64,000 bases of DNA from CAZBDV01 sp964490765 (GTDB lineage: Bacteria > Cloacimonadota > Cloacimonadia > Cloacimonadales > JAJBBL01), in contig CAZBDV010000001.1 in NCBI GenBank assembly GCA_964490765.1, positions 124,001 to 188,000 of the forward strand, read 5' to 3'. The notes beneath the pieces are model-generated. The model made no database searches. It worked only from the letters and a program-made list of their open reading frames with translations, and was not told where the DNA came from. How positions within the stretch are numbered: the stretch's first letter is position 1; every line of letters starts with the position of its first letter. Made by a program: the position numbers and the translations under genes. Below are positions 1 to 8,682 of the stretch, in pieces.

Positions 1-802
1 AAGTTATACGAAAAACGGGTTCACCAGACCTCAGGTTTAGTAGTATCGATTCTACTTTTTGTCTGAGTTCAACAGTCTCTTCTATTGTTGAAGCTTTAAT
101 GGTAAAATTCCATATCTCATCAGCCGCTGATGTCTTAGTGATTAAAGTAGTCATTGGTATGAAGATGTATCGGTTGTAGTACTCCATCATGTTATCGCTA
201 CCCAGACTCGTTGTTGCCTGAAAAAACCTCCGCTCCATAACACCGATCACCTGATATCTTCGATTCTGATATGTAATATGCTGGCCAATTACTTCTCGAT
301 TACCGAATAATTCTTCTCTCAGGGTACTCCCAATGACAACAACATCATTTTTTTGATTCATGTCTAAATTGGTGATAAAGCGTCCTTCACTTACTTTCCA
401 TTCTTCTATTCGAGGATAATCAGGCAAGACTCCGTTAACGTTGCCAAAGACTTCGTTTTTCCCATGGCTTATCTGGCCTCTCCAGGAGGTTATCTGTGGT
501 GATACATACTCGGCTTCAGGGATAAGATTCTTCACCTGATTAAATTCTCTGAGATCAAGATAGCGATTTAGATTACGTGGATTGTCATATTCCCAATTGT
601 AACCAACATCTATTCTCGTTAATCCACCCCGTTCCATCATCCATTTAAGGGTGGAATCCTGTAATCCTTTAACGAGAGATTGAACTACAATTATGGACAT
701 CGTTCCTAAAACAATGGCAAAGATTGTTATGATGGCTCGTATTTTACGAGACCAGAAATCTGAAAAACCGACCAGTATGCTTTCTTTAAGCGAGAGAGCC
801 AT
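1..802 (-). CDS. MacB-like ABC transporter permease (3' end beyond window)
   Basis: Minus-strand reading frame open from the ATG at 802 to the window edge (267 codons visible, C-terminus missing). The N-terminus has a short cytoplasmic helix, then one transmembrane segment (about residues 22-42), then a long polar region. This matches the MacB/FtsX layout: TM1, a large periplasmic core domain, then three C-terminal TMs that lie outside the window. The start overlaps the last 17 bases of the upstream ATPase gene, so the two are translationally linked and should form one exporter. Family knowledge: such pairs move peptides, lipoproteins or macrolides with a periplasmic adaptor. The substrate cannot be told here and no adaptor gene is visible. 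Confidence 0.85.
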   Translation of the reverse strand, partial: MALSLKESILVGFSDFWSRKIRAIITIFAIVLGTMSIIVVQSLVKGLQDSTLKWMMERGGLTRIDVGYNWEYDNPRNLNRYLDLREFNQVKNLIPEAEYVSPQITSWRGQISHGKNEVFGNVNGVLPDYPRIEEWKVSEGRFITNLDMNQKNDVVVIGSTLREELFGNREVIGQHITYQNRRYQVIGVMERRFFQATTSLGSDNMMEYYNRYIFIPMTTLITKTSAADEIWNFTIKASTIEETVELRQKVESILLNLRSGEPVFRIT

Positions 803-1475
803 CTTTTTGTAATTTTCCGTCTATTATTTTCAATATTCTATTTGCCCTGCTAGCTATATTGTTATCGTGTGTGACAACAATTATCGTGTTTCCCATTTTA
901 TGAAGCTCTTCTATAATATTGAGAATATCATTGCCAGATGTTGTATCGAGGTTACCTGTGGGTTCATCTGCAAGGATGATAGCCGGCCTTGTTACCAAGG
1001 CTCTCGCTATAGCAACCCGCTGTCGCTGTCCTCCGGATAACTCTGTAGGACGATGCTTTAATCTATCACCTAATCCTAACTGATCGAGAACTGCAATCGA
1101 TTTTTTGACCCGCTCTCGTGGTCTTTCACCAGCATATATCAAAGGTATTTCGACATTCTTTTGTATATTGAGATGAGGCAGAAGATTGAATGTTTGGAAA
1201 ACGAATCCTACTTTCTGATTTCGTATTGCTGCCAAACGAGATTTACTGAGAGCACTGACCTGTTCACCATCAAGAAAATAGTCTCCTGAAGTGGGAGTAT
1301 CCAGGCAACCCAGAATATGCATCAGCGTCGATTTGCCCGAACCAGAAGGACCCATTATTGAGACAAAGTCTCCCTTTTTAATTATCATGTCTATGCCATC
1401 AAGAGCTCTAACCTTGATTTTTCCCATAGAATAATCTTTAACTATCGATGAGGTTACTAATAATTCTTCAGTCAT
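786..1475 (-). CDS. MacB/LolD-type ABC transporter ATP-binding protein
   Basis: About 229 residues. Walker A GPSGSGKST, Q-loop FQTFNLLP, signature LSGGQRQRVAIARAL, Walker B with ADEPTGNLD and the H-loop THD are all present, so it should be an active ATPase of the LolD/MacB/FtsE class. I chose the ATG at 1475 and not the in-frame start at 1493 because AGGGG lies about 7 bases upstream of it and the family begins shortly before the first beta strand. The permease gene follows with a 17-base overlap. It energises that permease from the cytoplasm. Alternatives such as LolD cannot be excluded, but the partner's long periplasmic domain favours MacB-like. Confidence 0.9.
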   Translation of the reverse strand: MTEELLVTSSIVKDYSMGKIKVRALDGIDMIIKKGDFVSIMGPSGSGKSTLMHILGCLDTPTSGDYFLDGEQVSALSKSRLAAIRNQKVGFVFQTFNLLPHLNIQKNVEIPLIYAGERPRERVKKSIAVLDQLGLGDRLKHRPTELSGGQRQRVAIARALVTRPAIILADEPTGNLDTTSGNDILNIIEELHKMGNTIIVVTHDNNIASRANRILKIIDGKLQKDGSLA

Positions 1476-1700
1476 CTTTATTCCCCTACACACAAAAATA
1501 TATACGCTACTTTTTTGGCAAATATATTTTCACGCTCTAACCGTAAGAAGTGTAAGATGAGTAGCTAGAAAATCAGAGTGGGAGACGTAAAATACAAATC
1601 TCAAAATATTGCTTGACCGAAACGCCTTTTGCTGATTGGAGTACTTATGTATTAGAGTAACCATGATAGGTAACACTGAGGTTAAATAGATAAAGGTGAA

Positions 1701-1731
1701 TGCAATTACTGGCACAATAATTGCATATAAT
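1701..1731 (+). promoter_or_regulatory. Perfect inverted repeat abutting a TATAAT box
   Basis: TGCAATTA (1701-1708) and TAATTGCA (1718-1725) form a perfect 8-bp inverted repeat with a 9-base spacer. A consensus TATAAT follows at 1726-1731, 25 bases before the ATG of the secreted FlgD-domain gene. I see no good -35 element, which would fit an activator-dependent or repressor-controlled promoter. The dyad is seen directly; its role as an operator is inference. Confidence 0.45.
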
Positions 1732-1756
1732 TCGTTTGATAACTAAGGGGGTTATT

Positions 1757-2173
1757 ATGAAGAGATCCATAGTGATAAAATGTTTACAGTTTTTGTTGCT
1801 GATAATCGCAGCCACAAGCTTGATGGCATCATCTCAAATTGCTACAAGCCAGTTGAATATGAAGAGCACCGATAATTTGCGTGACCTTGGTGAATTGGAT
1901 ATCGAATTTACTGCAGATCCCAATCCTTTTGACTTCTTTACGGTACTCACAGTTTTTACCGCCTTTGAGGGCATGGGTTCTATTACTGTAAGAGATAAAT
2001 ATAACAACATCGTAAATAATTTATACAACGGCACTTTTAAGAGAGGATATAATAACATTGTGTGGAACGGAACAGATAACTCAGGACAGAACCTACCTGC
2101 AGGGTACTACAATTGTGAACTCATACTTGGTAATCGATACACTTCGAGAACAATCATTCTGATCCTAAAGTGA
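1757..2173 (+). CDS. Small secreted protein with a lone FlgD-like Ig domain
   Basis: 138 residues. The N-terminus is a signal peptide (KR followed by a hydrophobic run ending near MASS, residue 24). From about residue 48 the protein matches the FlgD-like Ig / type IX-like C-terminal domain: an ADPNPFD entry, a V-x-D-x-x-N strand, then WNGTDNSGQNLPAGYY, the hallmark W-x-G-x-(D/N)-x-x-G-x-x-L-P-x-G-x-Y block. That domain normally ends much larger secreted proteins (compare the gene at 26649-28556), but here it is nearly the whole mature protein. Start at 1757 is supported by AAGGGGG about 8 bases upstream; a longer in-frame start at 1721 lacks one. Monocistronic, with a terminator at 2240. Function unknown. 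Confidence 0.75.
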   Translation: MKRSIVIKCLQFLLLIIAATSLMASSQIATSQLNMKSTDNLRDLGELDIEFTADPNPFDFFTVLTVFTAFEGMGSITVRDKYNNIVNNLYNGTFKRGYNNIVWNGTDNSGQNLPAGYYNCELILGNRYTSRTIILILK

Positions 2174-2239
2174 CCTGGTCAATATAACAGATAAAACTTT
2201 CGTTTACACTTTAGTACCCTCTGTTGACAGATATTTAAC

Positions 2240-2273
2240 AAGAGGACTCGTATCCCAGGAGCCCTCTTTTTTT
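2240..2273 (+). terminator. Rho-independent terminator
   Basis: AAGAGGACTC pairs with GAGCCCTCTT (one mismatch) across a short loop and is followed by a run of seven T. It sits about 70 bases after the FlgD-domain gene. Confidence 0.75.
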
Positions 2274-2429
2274 AAGCTTGTTAGGAAGGTTCGCTAGTTC
2301 TGTAATATATGGTAGAAGCCACTGAGTAGTTGACTGAACCTGGTAATATATAGTGTTGAAGATATCTTGTTTTTGTTTTGTTCATTAAGAAACAAATACG
2401 ACTGATTCTGGTTCAGATAACAATAGTTC

Positions 2430-2459
2430 TTGACAAAATAATCGATTATTGACTATAGA
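2430..2459 (+). promoter_or_regulatory. Sigma70-like promoter for lipoprotein-LysM operon
   Basis: TTGACA at 2430-2435, an 18-base spacer and TATAGA at 2454-2459. It lies 33 bases before the ATG of the small lipoprotein, with AAGGAG in the leader. Confidence 0.6.
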
Positions 2460-2491
2460 TAAGTATAAATTTCAAGATAAGGAGTGCTATT

Positions 2492-2734
2492 ATGAAAAGT
2501 TTTCTAAAACTTGCAACGATGTTGTTAGTCGTGGCTGCTTTTTTCCTTGGTGCCTGTGCTATGTCTCCGCCAGTAACTGACGAGCAGTACCACACAGCTC
2601 TCAACGAGGCAATAGAAGCTGAGCAAACTGCAGATCAGAATCTACAGGAGAAAAGAAGATTAGAAGCAGAGTTAGCTCGAAAAGAAGCTGAACTCAGAAG
2701 TTTAAAAGATTATGAAAGACAATTGGGTCTATAA
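2492..2734 (+). CDS. Small coiled-coil lipoprotein
   Basis: 80 residues. Residues 1-21 form a lipoprotein signal peptide with lipobox LGAC (Cys21). The rest is a short linker and a charged, alanine/glutamate-rich segment (about residues 38-76) with heptad spacing, so a single coiled coil, ending in a glycine-leucine tail. The size and shape resemble Lpp-type or Pal-associated small lipoproteins, but I recognise no named family. It is preceded by a good promoter and AAGGAG, and lies 12 bases before the LysM gene, so the two are expressed together. Inference: an outer-membrane-anchored coiled coil that may work with the LysM protein at the cell wall. Confidence 0.75.
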   Translation: MKSFLKLATMLLVVAAFFLGACAMSPPVTDEQYHTALNEAIEAEQTADQNLQEKRRLEAELARKEAELRSLKDYERQLGL

Positions 2735-2746
2735 CGGAGGTGGAGA

Positions 2747-3634
2747 ATGAAACAATTAATAATTATCGGACTTGCTGCACTACTGTTACTTCCTGTTGTT
2801 TTGATGGCAAACTTCACCTATTTAACAGAGGACGAGTATAAAGAACTCAGCCGAAGAGAACGAAGGGTATATTTCGACAACCTTGAAATGGAGTATTTGA
2901 ATCTGCAACAGAGAAAAGCAGATGCGAATGTTCGAAATGAGCAGTATTTGATTGACATTGAGAATCTTCGATCAAGAATAGCCGAAGTAGATGATGAATA
3001 TGAAGTTGTATACAACAACATCATTACTTCACTCAATATTACCAGAGATGATATAGCTGCTGCACAACGGCAATTGGATGAATACAACAGAAAAGTAGAT
3101 AACTGGAATGCTATGTCTGATTCAGAACTCTGGAATCATACCAATGAAATTCGCAGTACGATTGATGAGTATAATGCATTTAAGGAAACTAACGTCGCAA
3201 AAGCACCAGATTTTCGTAATGACATTGTCGAACTCAACCGTAAGATAGTAAATCTGGAAGCCAATCTTGAAAGAGTCAGACCAAAGTATTATGAAGATTC
3301 ATATACTGTTGTTAGAGGCGACTTCCTGGCGAAGATTGCTGGATACAGCTATATCTATGACGATGATTCCAAATGGGGTATTATCTATAGAGCAAACCGT
3401 GATCAGATCCGGGATCCGAATCTTATTTATGTTGACCAGGTATTGAAGATACCGCGCGGTTTACCAGATTCCTGGAAGGTTTATAAGGGTGAGAGTTTAT
3501 GGAAAATAGCATCTTATCCCGAAGTTTATGGTAAAGGTTTAGAATGGCCAAGGATATTCCGTGAGAATAGAGATCAGATTCAGGATGCTGACATAATACA
3601 TCCAGGACAGATTCTCCGTATTCCACGAGACTAA
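2747..3634 (+). CDS. Periplasmic coiled-coil protein with two LysM domains
   Basis: 295 residues: signal peptide (1-21), a long helical, coiled-coil-rich region (about 25-180), then two LysM-like repeats in tandem. The first starts with YTVVRGDFLAKIAG (about 188-240) and ends DQVLKIPRG; the second starts with WKVYKGESLWKIA (about 246-293) and ends GQILRIPRD. LysM binds peptidoglycan, so the protein probably ties a coiled-coil body to the wall. GGAGG stands 7 bases before the ATG. Co-transcribed with the upstream lipoprotein and followed by a terminator at 3663. Each LysM carries an insertion (YDDDSKWG, GKGLEWP) between its helix and the N-rich loop, which lengthens the repeat compared with a typical 44-residue LysM. 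Confidence 0.8.
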   Translation: MKQLIIIGLAALLLLPVVLMANFTYLTEDEYKELSRRERRVYFDNLEMEYLNLQQRKADANVRNEQYLIDIENLRSRIAEVDDEYEVVYNNIITSLNITRDDIAAAQRQLDEYNRKVDNWNAMSDSELWNHTNEIRSTIDEYNAFKETNVAKAPDFRNDIVELNRKIVNLEANLERVRPKYYEDSYTVVRGDFLAKIAGYSYIYDDDSKWGIIYRANRDQIRDPNLIYVDQVLKIPRGLPDSWKVYKGESLWKIASYPEVYGKGLEWPRIFRENRDQIQDADIIHPGQILRIPRD

Positions 3635-3662
3635 TTATTTAATGTCAAAATAGTAATAAGAT

Positions 3663-3697
3663 AAGGAAGCCTCTTATTAAGGGGCTTCCCTTATTTT
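3663..3697 (+). terminator. Rho-independent terminator after LysM gene
   Basis: AAGGAAGCCTC pairs with GGGGCTTCCCTT across a 7-base loop (one G-T pair), followed by a T-rich tail. Confidence 0.75.
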
Positions 3698-3721
3698 ATC
3701 TGGAAGAGGAAACAGAATAAA

Positions 3722-5827
3722 TTGAAACAGAGCTGGATTTTCCTAATACTGATTGCCTGCATCTTATTAGCATATCTATTCTTTATATACTTACAAACTG
3801 GTTATGATATTCTCAGTTACAATTTCAAAGTTGGCCAGATCGCGGATAGAGATGTCATAGCTCCTTTCACTTTCACAGTCCATAAAAGCGACGAGGTACT
3901 TGAAAGAGAAAGAGAACTAATTGCTTCGCGTATTGAGCCGATTTATAGAGTATCCGATGAAATAAAATACAACACTATTCAAAGAGTGGATACCTTCATG
4001 GAGATCCTGGCTCAGATAAATAATCGGAATCGGGAACAAGTTAATCAGGCTCTCTATCAAAGATTCGGCTTTACTCTTAATGACTATGTTTTAGACGAAT
4101 TAGAAGACCAAAACAAAAGATTGCAATTATATGATCATCTAATCCAATCACTCAACAGAATAATGGATATAGGCATCTATAGTGAGGACATTGCTCAAGA
4201 AAGTATACAACTTGCCCGTCCTGAGATTAGAAGATATACACTAGATCGACTATACGGAGTTGAAGAGAGTATAGCCAGAATCAAAGACAACATGCCAGAT
4301 CGGGGATTGAAAGATGTATTGGAATTTATACTGCCTAATTTGATATCTCCTAACATAGTAATTGATCAGGAGAAAACAGGTAGACTTCTTCATGAGGCCT
4401 ATCAGACAATCAATCTTGTCTTGACTGAAGTGCTTGAAAACGAAGAGATAATTAGAAAAAATCGTAGAATTACTGAAATGGACCTGCGGAAATTAGAAGC
4501 CCTTGAAGAGGCTTATAGCGAGTATATGCAGGAAAGCGAACTGTCAGAGCTACTTATAGCATCACTAGCTTATTTTGTCTTCTCTGTTTTACTTCTTATA
4601 ATAGGATATCTTATCTTTAAATATGCTATTCCAGATTATTTCACTGACTTGAAGCACACTCTTATATATCTGATGCTGATATTCTTGAATTCTATAATGG
4701 CTTTTGTCATAGTCATGATACCTTCTTTACATACTCTGATCTTCCCGTATGGCCTGACAGTACTTATTTTTTCCTTGATTTTTACACCGCTCGGTGGTTT
4801 TATTTATAATATCATTGCCTATCTAACCATCCTTCCCTTCTTTAATTGGAACGTTATGGAGACCTCGATTGTCTTTTTCACCATGCTCATCATTATTGTG
4901 ATAATGACAAAAATGAAGGACAATCATGACTATATACCTCTGTCAGTTTATTTTATTTTTTCCTTTGTTATTGCGACTACGGTTATCAATTTCATCCATA
5001 CATCATCGAGCGGAGAATATGTCCTTTACATTATGTTTGGATTGATATCCTGTGCTATATCGATTACAGGAATGATTCTCATCTCCCCTATTATCGAAAA
5101 GAGATTAAATCTAGCTACGAAGATGATACTTCTAGAGTTATTAGACACTAATAATCCCATCCTGAAGAGGATGGCAATGGAAGCACCCGGCACTTTCCAT
5201 CACTCTATTACAGTTGGTATTCTGGCAGAAAGTGCTGCCGAGGCTATTGGAGCGAATCCATTGCTTGCCAGGGTTGGGAGCTATTATCATGATATAGGTA
5301 AACTGGAAAGTCCTGACATCTTTATTGAGAATAATAGTAAAGCAACTGAACTTCACGATAAGATGGAGCTTTATGAGAGTGCAGCAAACATAAAGAATCA
5401 TGTTTTGGAAGGTCTTAGTTTTGCAAAGAAGTTCAAATTACCACAACAGGTGATAGATATAATCAAACAACATCATGGCGATAGCAGAGTGCAATATTTC
5501 TATAACAAAGCTAAGGAGAGTAATATCCCAATCAAGGATGAAAGTGTTTATCGATATTTTGGTCCCAAACCTCAAAGCAAGGAAGCTGCTCTTGTTATGA
5601 TTGCCGATATTGTTGAATCTACAGCCAAGGTACAAATGCATCAGCATACTGAAGAGTCTCTAAAGAAAATTATTGACGATACGATTCAACGCCTGATTTT
5701 AGATGGGCAATTATCGGAAGCACCGATAACATTGAAGGAATTGGAGATTACTAAGAGTTACATGCTGCCGATCATAAACGGTATATACAGGAAGAGAATT
5801 GAATACCCCGAATATTCAGATAAGTAA
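3722..5827 (+). CDS. pgpH: 7TM-HD family protein, cyclic-di-AMP phosphodiesterase PgpH type
   Basis: 701 residues. N-terminal TM anchor (5-25), extracellular 7TMR-HDED region (about 40-275), a block of seven TMs (about 280-470), then a cytoplasmic HD domain with His493-His494, the His-Asp pair YYHDIGK near 523-524 and QHHGD near 584. In characterised members this domain hydrolyses c-di-AMP to pApA. The start is a TTG at 3722 with AGAGGA upstream; no ATG lies near that would keep the first TM. ybeY overlaps its 3' end, matching the common phoH-pgpH-ybeY order, although phoH is absent here. With the YbbR-domain protein at 37312 it suggests c-di-AMP signalling, but no cyclase is in the window. 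Confidence 0.88.
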   Translation: MKQSWIFLILIACILLAYLFFIYLQTGYDILSYNFKVGQIADRDVIAPFTFTVHKSDEVLERERELIASRIEPIYRVSDEIKYNTIQRVDTFMEILAQINNRNREQVNQALYQRFGFTLNDYVLDELEDQNKRLQLYDHLIQSLNRIMDIGIYSEDIAQESIQLARPEIRRYTLDRLYGVEESIARIKDNMPDRGLKDVLEFILPNLISPNIVIDQEKTGRLLHEAYQTINLVLTEVLENEEIIRKNRRITEMDLRKLEALEEAYSEYMQESELSELLIASLAYFVFSVLLLIIGYLIFKYAIPDYFTDLKHTLIYLMLIFLNSIMAFVIVMIPSLHTLIFPYGLTVLIFSLIFTPLGGFIYNIIAYLTILPFFNWNVMETSIVFFTMLIIIVIMTKMKDNHDYIPLSVYFIFSFVIATTVINFIHTSSSGEYVLYIMFGLISCAISITGMILISPIIEKRLNLATKMILLELLDTNNPILKRMAMEAPGTFHHSITVGILAESAAEAIGANPLLARVGSYYHDIGKLESPDIFIENNSKATELHDKMELYESAANIKNHVLEGLSFAKKFKLPQQVIDIIKQHHGDSRVQYFYNKAKESNIPIKDESVYRYFGPKPQSKEAALVMIADIVESTAKVQMHQHTEESLKKIIDDTIQRLILDGQLSEAPITLKELEITKSYMLPIINGIYRKRIEYPEYSDK

Positions 5828-6230
5828 TAAAACATCCTATTCTATTGACAGTTTCTCTTTCACCGATATATTAACACAAATAGCAAGTAATGAGAGACAA
5901 CTAACGGGAAAAGAAATTAGCATCTGTTTAGTCAATGCCAAGGAGATCAGATATTTGAACAAGAAGTTTTTCGGTCGAGATAGTGTTACAGATATCCTGA
6001 CTTTTAAAAGTGAGTTCCCCAATCTCCCCTATTTAGGCGAATTAATCATTAATTTAGATGGAGTAGTATCTCGAAAAGGTAACTATTCAGAAGACCTGAA
6101 AAAACTGTTTATTCATGGAGTCCTGCATCTTCTAGATTATGACCACATCAATACAGAAGCGAAGCAGAGAATGGAAGCCAGAGAAGCCGAGTTATTGCAG
6201 CTTGTAAAGTTAAGGGAGTTGGAAGTATGA
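5799..6230 (+). CDS. ybeY: Endoribonuclease YbeY (16S rRNA 3' maturation)
   Basis: 143 residues, usual family size. The zinc-binding signature H-G-x-L-H-L-x-x-Y-D-H occurs at residues 106-116 with His106, His110 and His116. The family also has the DSVTDILTF block, seen near residue 60. YbeY acts in the cytoplasm in rRNA processing and ribosome quality control. It starts with TTG at 5799, with AGGA six bases upstream, inside the last 29 bases of pgpH, so translation is probably coupled. Its stop overlaps the ATG of the CorC-like gene by four bases. Confidence 0.9.
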   Translation: MNTPNIQISNKTSYSIDSFSFTDILTQIASNERQLTGKEISICLVNAKEIRYLNKKFFGRDSVTDILTFKSEFPNLPYLGELIINLDGVVSRKGNYSEDLKKLFIHGVLHLLDYDHINTEAKQRMEAREAELLQLVKLRELEV

Positions 6231-7507
6231 CAGTTAATCTTGACTATTTAAACATTATTCTGTTCCTGATGCTTTCTGCTTATTTCTCCGGCTCAGAGAC
6301 TGCATTCTTTTCATTAGGAAAGATACAGCTTAAGAAACTTGAGATGCTGGATAATTCTTCGTCACGACGAATAATACGGTTGTTGAAAGAACCCAGGCAT
6401 CTCTTGATAACGATCCTTTTCGGTAACACCATCGTTAATGTAGTAGCATCATCTATAGCAGCGGTAATTACTGTCAATTATGCTACTCAGTTATGGGGTT
6501 ATGAAGAGCTCCCAGCCTGGATATTGATAATATCTATGCTGCTCATGACTATCCTGTTGGTAATCTTTGGTGAGATAACACCTAAATTGTATGCGATATC
6601 TCAGGCGGAGAAATTTGCTAGATATTCAGGCTTTTTTCTTGAGACTCTCAAGTATCTTTTGTATCCGATCATACAGCTTTTAGTTTTGTTAGGCAGGCTT
6701 TTCTCAATTAGAGCCGACCAGATACATGAAGTGCAAAACAGTTTTACTACAGAAGATCTGAAGAACCTCCTGGAATCAAAATCACAATACCATCCACTAG
6801 ATGACAACGAGAAGAGAATTATATCTGGTATATTCAATTTCACTTCAATTGAAGCAAAGAAAATAATGGTTCCGAGGGTCGATATTAAAGCAGTCTCAGT
6901 TGATGAGAGTTTGGAAGAGATAAGTGAACAGATCATACTATCAGGACATTCTAGATTACCTGTCTATAAAAAAAACATTGATGACCTCGTGGGTATTATC
7001 TATGCAAAAGATATCATTCTCAATCCAGAAACTAAATCAATAGATGAGTTGTTGCGCAAACCCATATATGTCACAGAAAAAACACGTATTCAGACTCTGC
7101 TGAATTTATTCAGAGCACGTAAGACTCATATGGCTATTGTGATAGATGAATATGGTGGAACTTCAGGCCTGTTAACCCTGGAAGATATTCTGGAGGAACT
7201 TGTTGGAGAAATTGTCGATGAGTATGATCAGGAGATTCCACATCTTAGCAGAGTGTCAGATACCGAATTCATAGCCAGTGGAATGCTAAATATCATTGAC
7301 TTGAATCAGGAACTGGGCCTCACGATAGATGGGGATAAATATGATAACCTTGCAGCATTTCTCTATGACGGGTTTAACAGAGTTCCCAATATAAATGAAA
7401 AACTTGCATACAAAGATAAAGCTACTTTTATTGTTACAGGAGTAAAGGGTCAGAGAATTGAAACAGTCAAGATCATATTACAACAAGAAGAAGAATATGA
7501 ATTTTAA
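6227..7507 (+). CDS. HlyC/CorC family membrane protein (DUF21 - CBS pair - CorC_HlyC)
   Basis: 426 residues. The DUF21/CNNM membrane domain (about 1-185) has the SGSETAFFSLGK motif and three to four TMs. A CBS pair follows (about 200-320; I-M-V-P-R and DEYGGTSGLLTLEDILEELVGEI are typical), then a C-terminal CorC_HlyC domain (about 335-415). Members are implicated in magnesium or cobalt transport or efflux; older hemolysin names are misleading. The gene overlaps ybeY by ATGA and the following DUF3108 gene by 11 bases. Specific ion unknown. Confidence 0.88.
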   Translation: MTVNLDYLNIILFLMLSAYFSGSETAFFSLGKIQLKKLEMLDNSSSRRIIRLLKEPRHLLITILFGNTIVNVVASSIAAVITVNYATQLWGYEELPAWILIISMLLMTILLVIFGEITPKLYAISQAEKFARYSGFFLETLKYLLYPIIQLLVLLGRLFSIRADQIHEVQNSFTTEDLKNLLESKSQYHPLDDNEKRIISGIFNFTSIEAKKIMVPRVDIKAVSVDESLEEISEQIILSGHSRLPVYKKNIDDLVGIIYAKDIILNPETKSIDELLRKPIYVTEKTRIQTLLNLFRARKTHMAIVIDEYGGTSGLLTLEDILEELVGEIVDEYDQEIPHLSRVSDTEFIASGMLNIIDLNQELGLTIDGDKYDNLAAFLYDGFNRVPNINEKLAYKDKATFIVTGVKGQRIETVKIILQQEEEYEF

Positions 7508-8306
7508 CCGAATCATATTGTTGATAGTTGTTCTACCTATACTAACTGGAAGTCTTTCATATTCCAGCGAGATCGATACAGCTGAGACTATAAGTAATCG
7601 ATTTAGTTTTGCTATCCGATACCTGGGTATGAAAGTAACAGAAGTCGATCTAATTGACTCACAGAAAGATGATGGAGGAACTATCGAAGTTAAGGCTACT
7701 TCAGTTTCTTTTGGTAAACTACTCTTCCGTGTTAACAATACCTATAAGATAGAATATAGTGGAAGTTACCTGCCAAATCAATACGATAAGATGATAAGGC
7801 AGAAAAACTTTTCCCAACACAAGAGAAACATGTTTGATCGTTCCGGAGGAAGATTACTAACCTGGACTGATGGTGAGTACGAAGAATTTTTGGATATGGA
7901 ATTAGACAACTGCAGGGATTTCTTTTCTGCCTTGTTAAGTTTGAGAGTAGCATCGACAATAGAGAATTTAACAGTATATGCCAATAACAATCTCTGGAAT
8001 GGTCAGTTAACTTATCTCGGTAACGATGTTGTTGATAAAAAGAAGACAGATAAATACAGAATTCAGTTCTCTCAGATTACCGATAACAGAACCCGGAGAA
8101 GTGATGTTTTGACCAATAATATTGTCAAAGAGGTTAGTTTTCTATATTTGTGGATAACTGATGATGAAATGAGGCTTCCAGTTAAAGCTGAATATGATGC
8201 TTCACCCTTTTCTGTTTTCTGGACACTGGAGGACTACCAGATCTCTCATAGTGTCAAACAGTCAGAGACTTCCTCAAATTATGATGAATATTATGAGAGA
8301 CAATAA
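7497..8306 (+). CDS. Secreted DUF3108-like protein
   Basis: 269 residues from the ATG at 7497; an in-frame TTG at 7458 would add 13 lysine-rich residues before the signal peptide and is less likely. Signal peptide about 1-21, then a beta-rich domain that resembles DUF3108 proteins: a FAIRYLGMKV opening, alternating strands, and a closing segment on conversion of side-chain charges (ITDDEMRLPVKAEY). Family members are predicted periplasmic beta-sandwich proteins of unknown role, often beside envelope genes. It sits in the pgpH operon and overlaps both neighbours. Confidence 0.6.
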   Translation: MNFNRIILLIVVLPILTGSLSYSSEIDTAETISNRFSFAIRYLGMKVTEVDLIDSQKDDGGTIEVKATSVSFGKLLFRVNNTYKIEYSGSYLPNQYDKMIRQKNFSQHKRNMFDRSGGRLLTWTDGEYEEFLDMELDNCRDFFSALLSLRVASTIENLTVYANNNLWNGQLTYLGNDVVDKKKTDKYRIQFSQITDNRTRRSDVLTNNIVKEVSFLYLWITDDEMRLPVKAEYDASPFSVFWTLEDYQISHSVKQSETSSNYDEYYERQ

Positions 8307-8682
8307 AAAGTTACTGACTATTTTGTTTGTCATCTGGAGTACGGTGATATTCATTCTAACTGTCATTCCTTCAGTGGAATCACCGCTACCTTCAGTTACT
8401 TATCTGGATAAAATTGCTCATATTGGCCAGTACTTTCTCTTCTCACTACTATATTACTTGATGCGTCGTTATTATGTTACTGATGAAACTATGATAGTTA
8501 AAGAAATTACTGTCCTCTCTCTTATTCTACCAGTTCTTACTGAACTAATTCAAATCCTAATACCCGGGAGAAGCTTTAGCTTGCTTGATATCCTGGCCAA
8601 TTATATTGGTTTTATAATCACTATTGTTTACCTGAAATCAAGAATAAGAAGTAAATTAAGACTCAATTATGAAGAAGAATAA
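8293..8682 (+). CDS. VanZ-like membrane protein
   Basis: 129 residues with four predicted TMs. The VanZ-like features are the D-K-x-A-H-x-x-x-Y-F-x-F-S segment (DKIAHIGQYFLFS) after TM1 and the E-L-I-Q...PGRSFSLLDILANYIG block that joins TM3 and TM4. I chose the ATG at 8293, overlapping the DUF3108 stop; ATGs at 8281 and 8284 are also in frame and no ribosome site separates them. VanZ-type proteins give low-level teicoplanin resistance in enterococci, but most homologues have no known role. It overlaps the next gene by 14 bases. Confidence 0.75.
   Translation: MRDNKKLLTILFVIWSTVIFILTVIPSVESPLPSVTYLDKIAHIGQYFLFSLLYYLMRRYYVTDETMIVKEITVLSLILPVLTELIQILIPGRSFSLLDILANYIGFIITIVYLKSRIRSKLRLNYEEE

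Larger units (their letters stand above)
2174..2491. other. Intergenic region with terminator and promoter
   Basis: 318 bases without a gene. It holds the terminator at 2240-2273 that ends the FlgD-domain gene and a sigma70-like promoter at 2430-2459 for the lipoprotein-LysM pair. I see no other convincing structure or ORF in between. Confidence 0.6.

Noticed and set aside
1476..1756. Small reading frames between the ABC ATPase and the FlgD-domain gene
   Set aside because: No ribosome sites or protein-like composition; the region is taken as intergenic.
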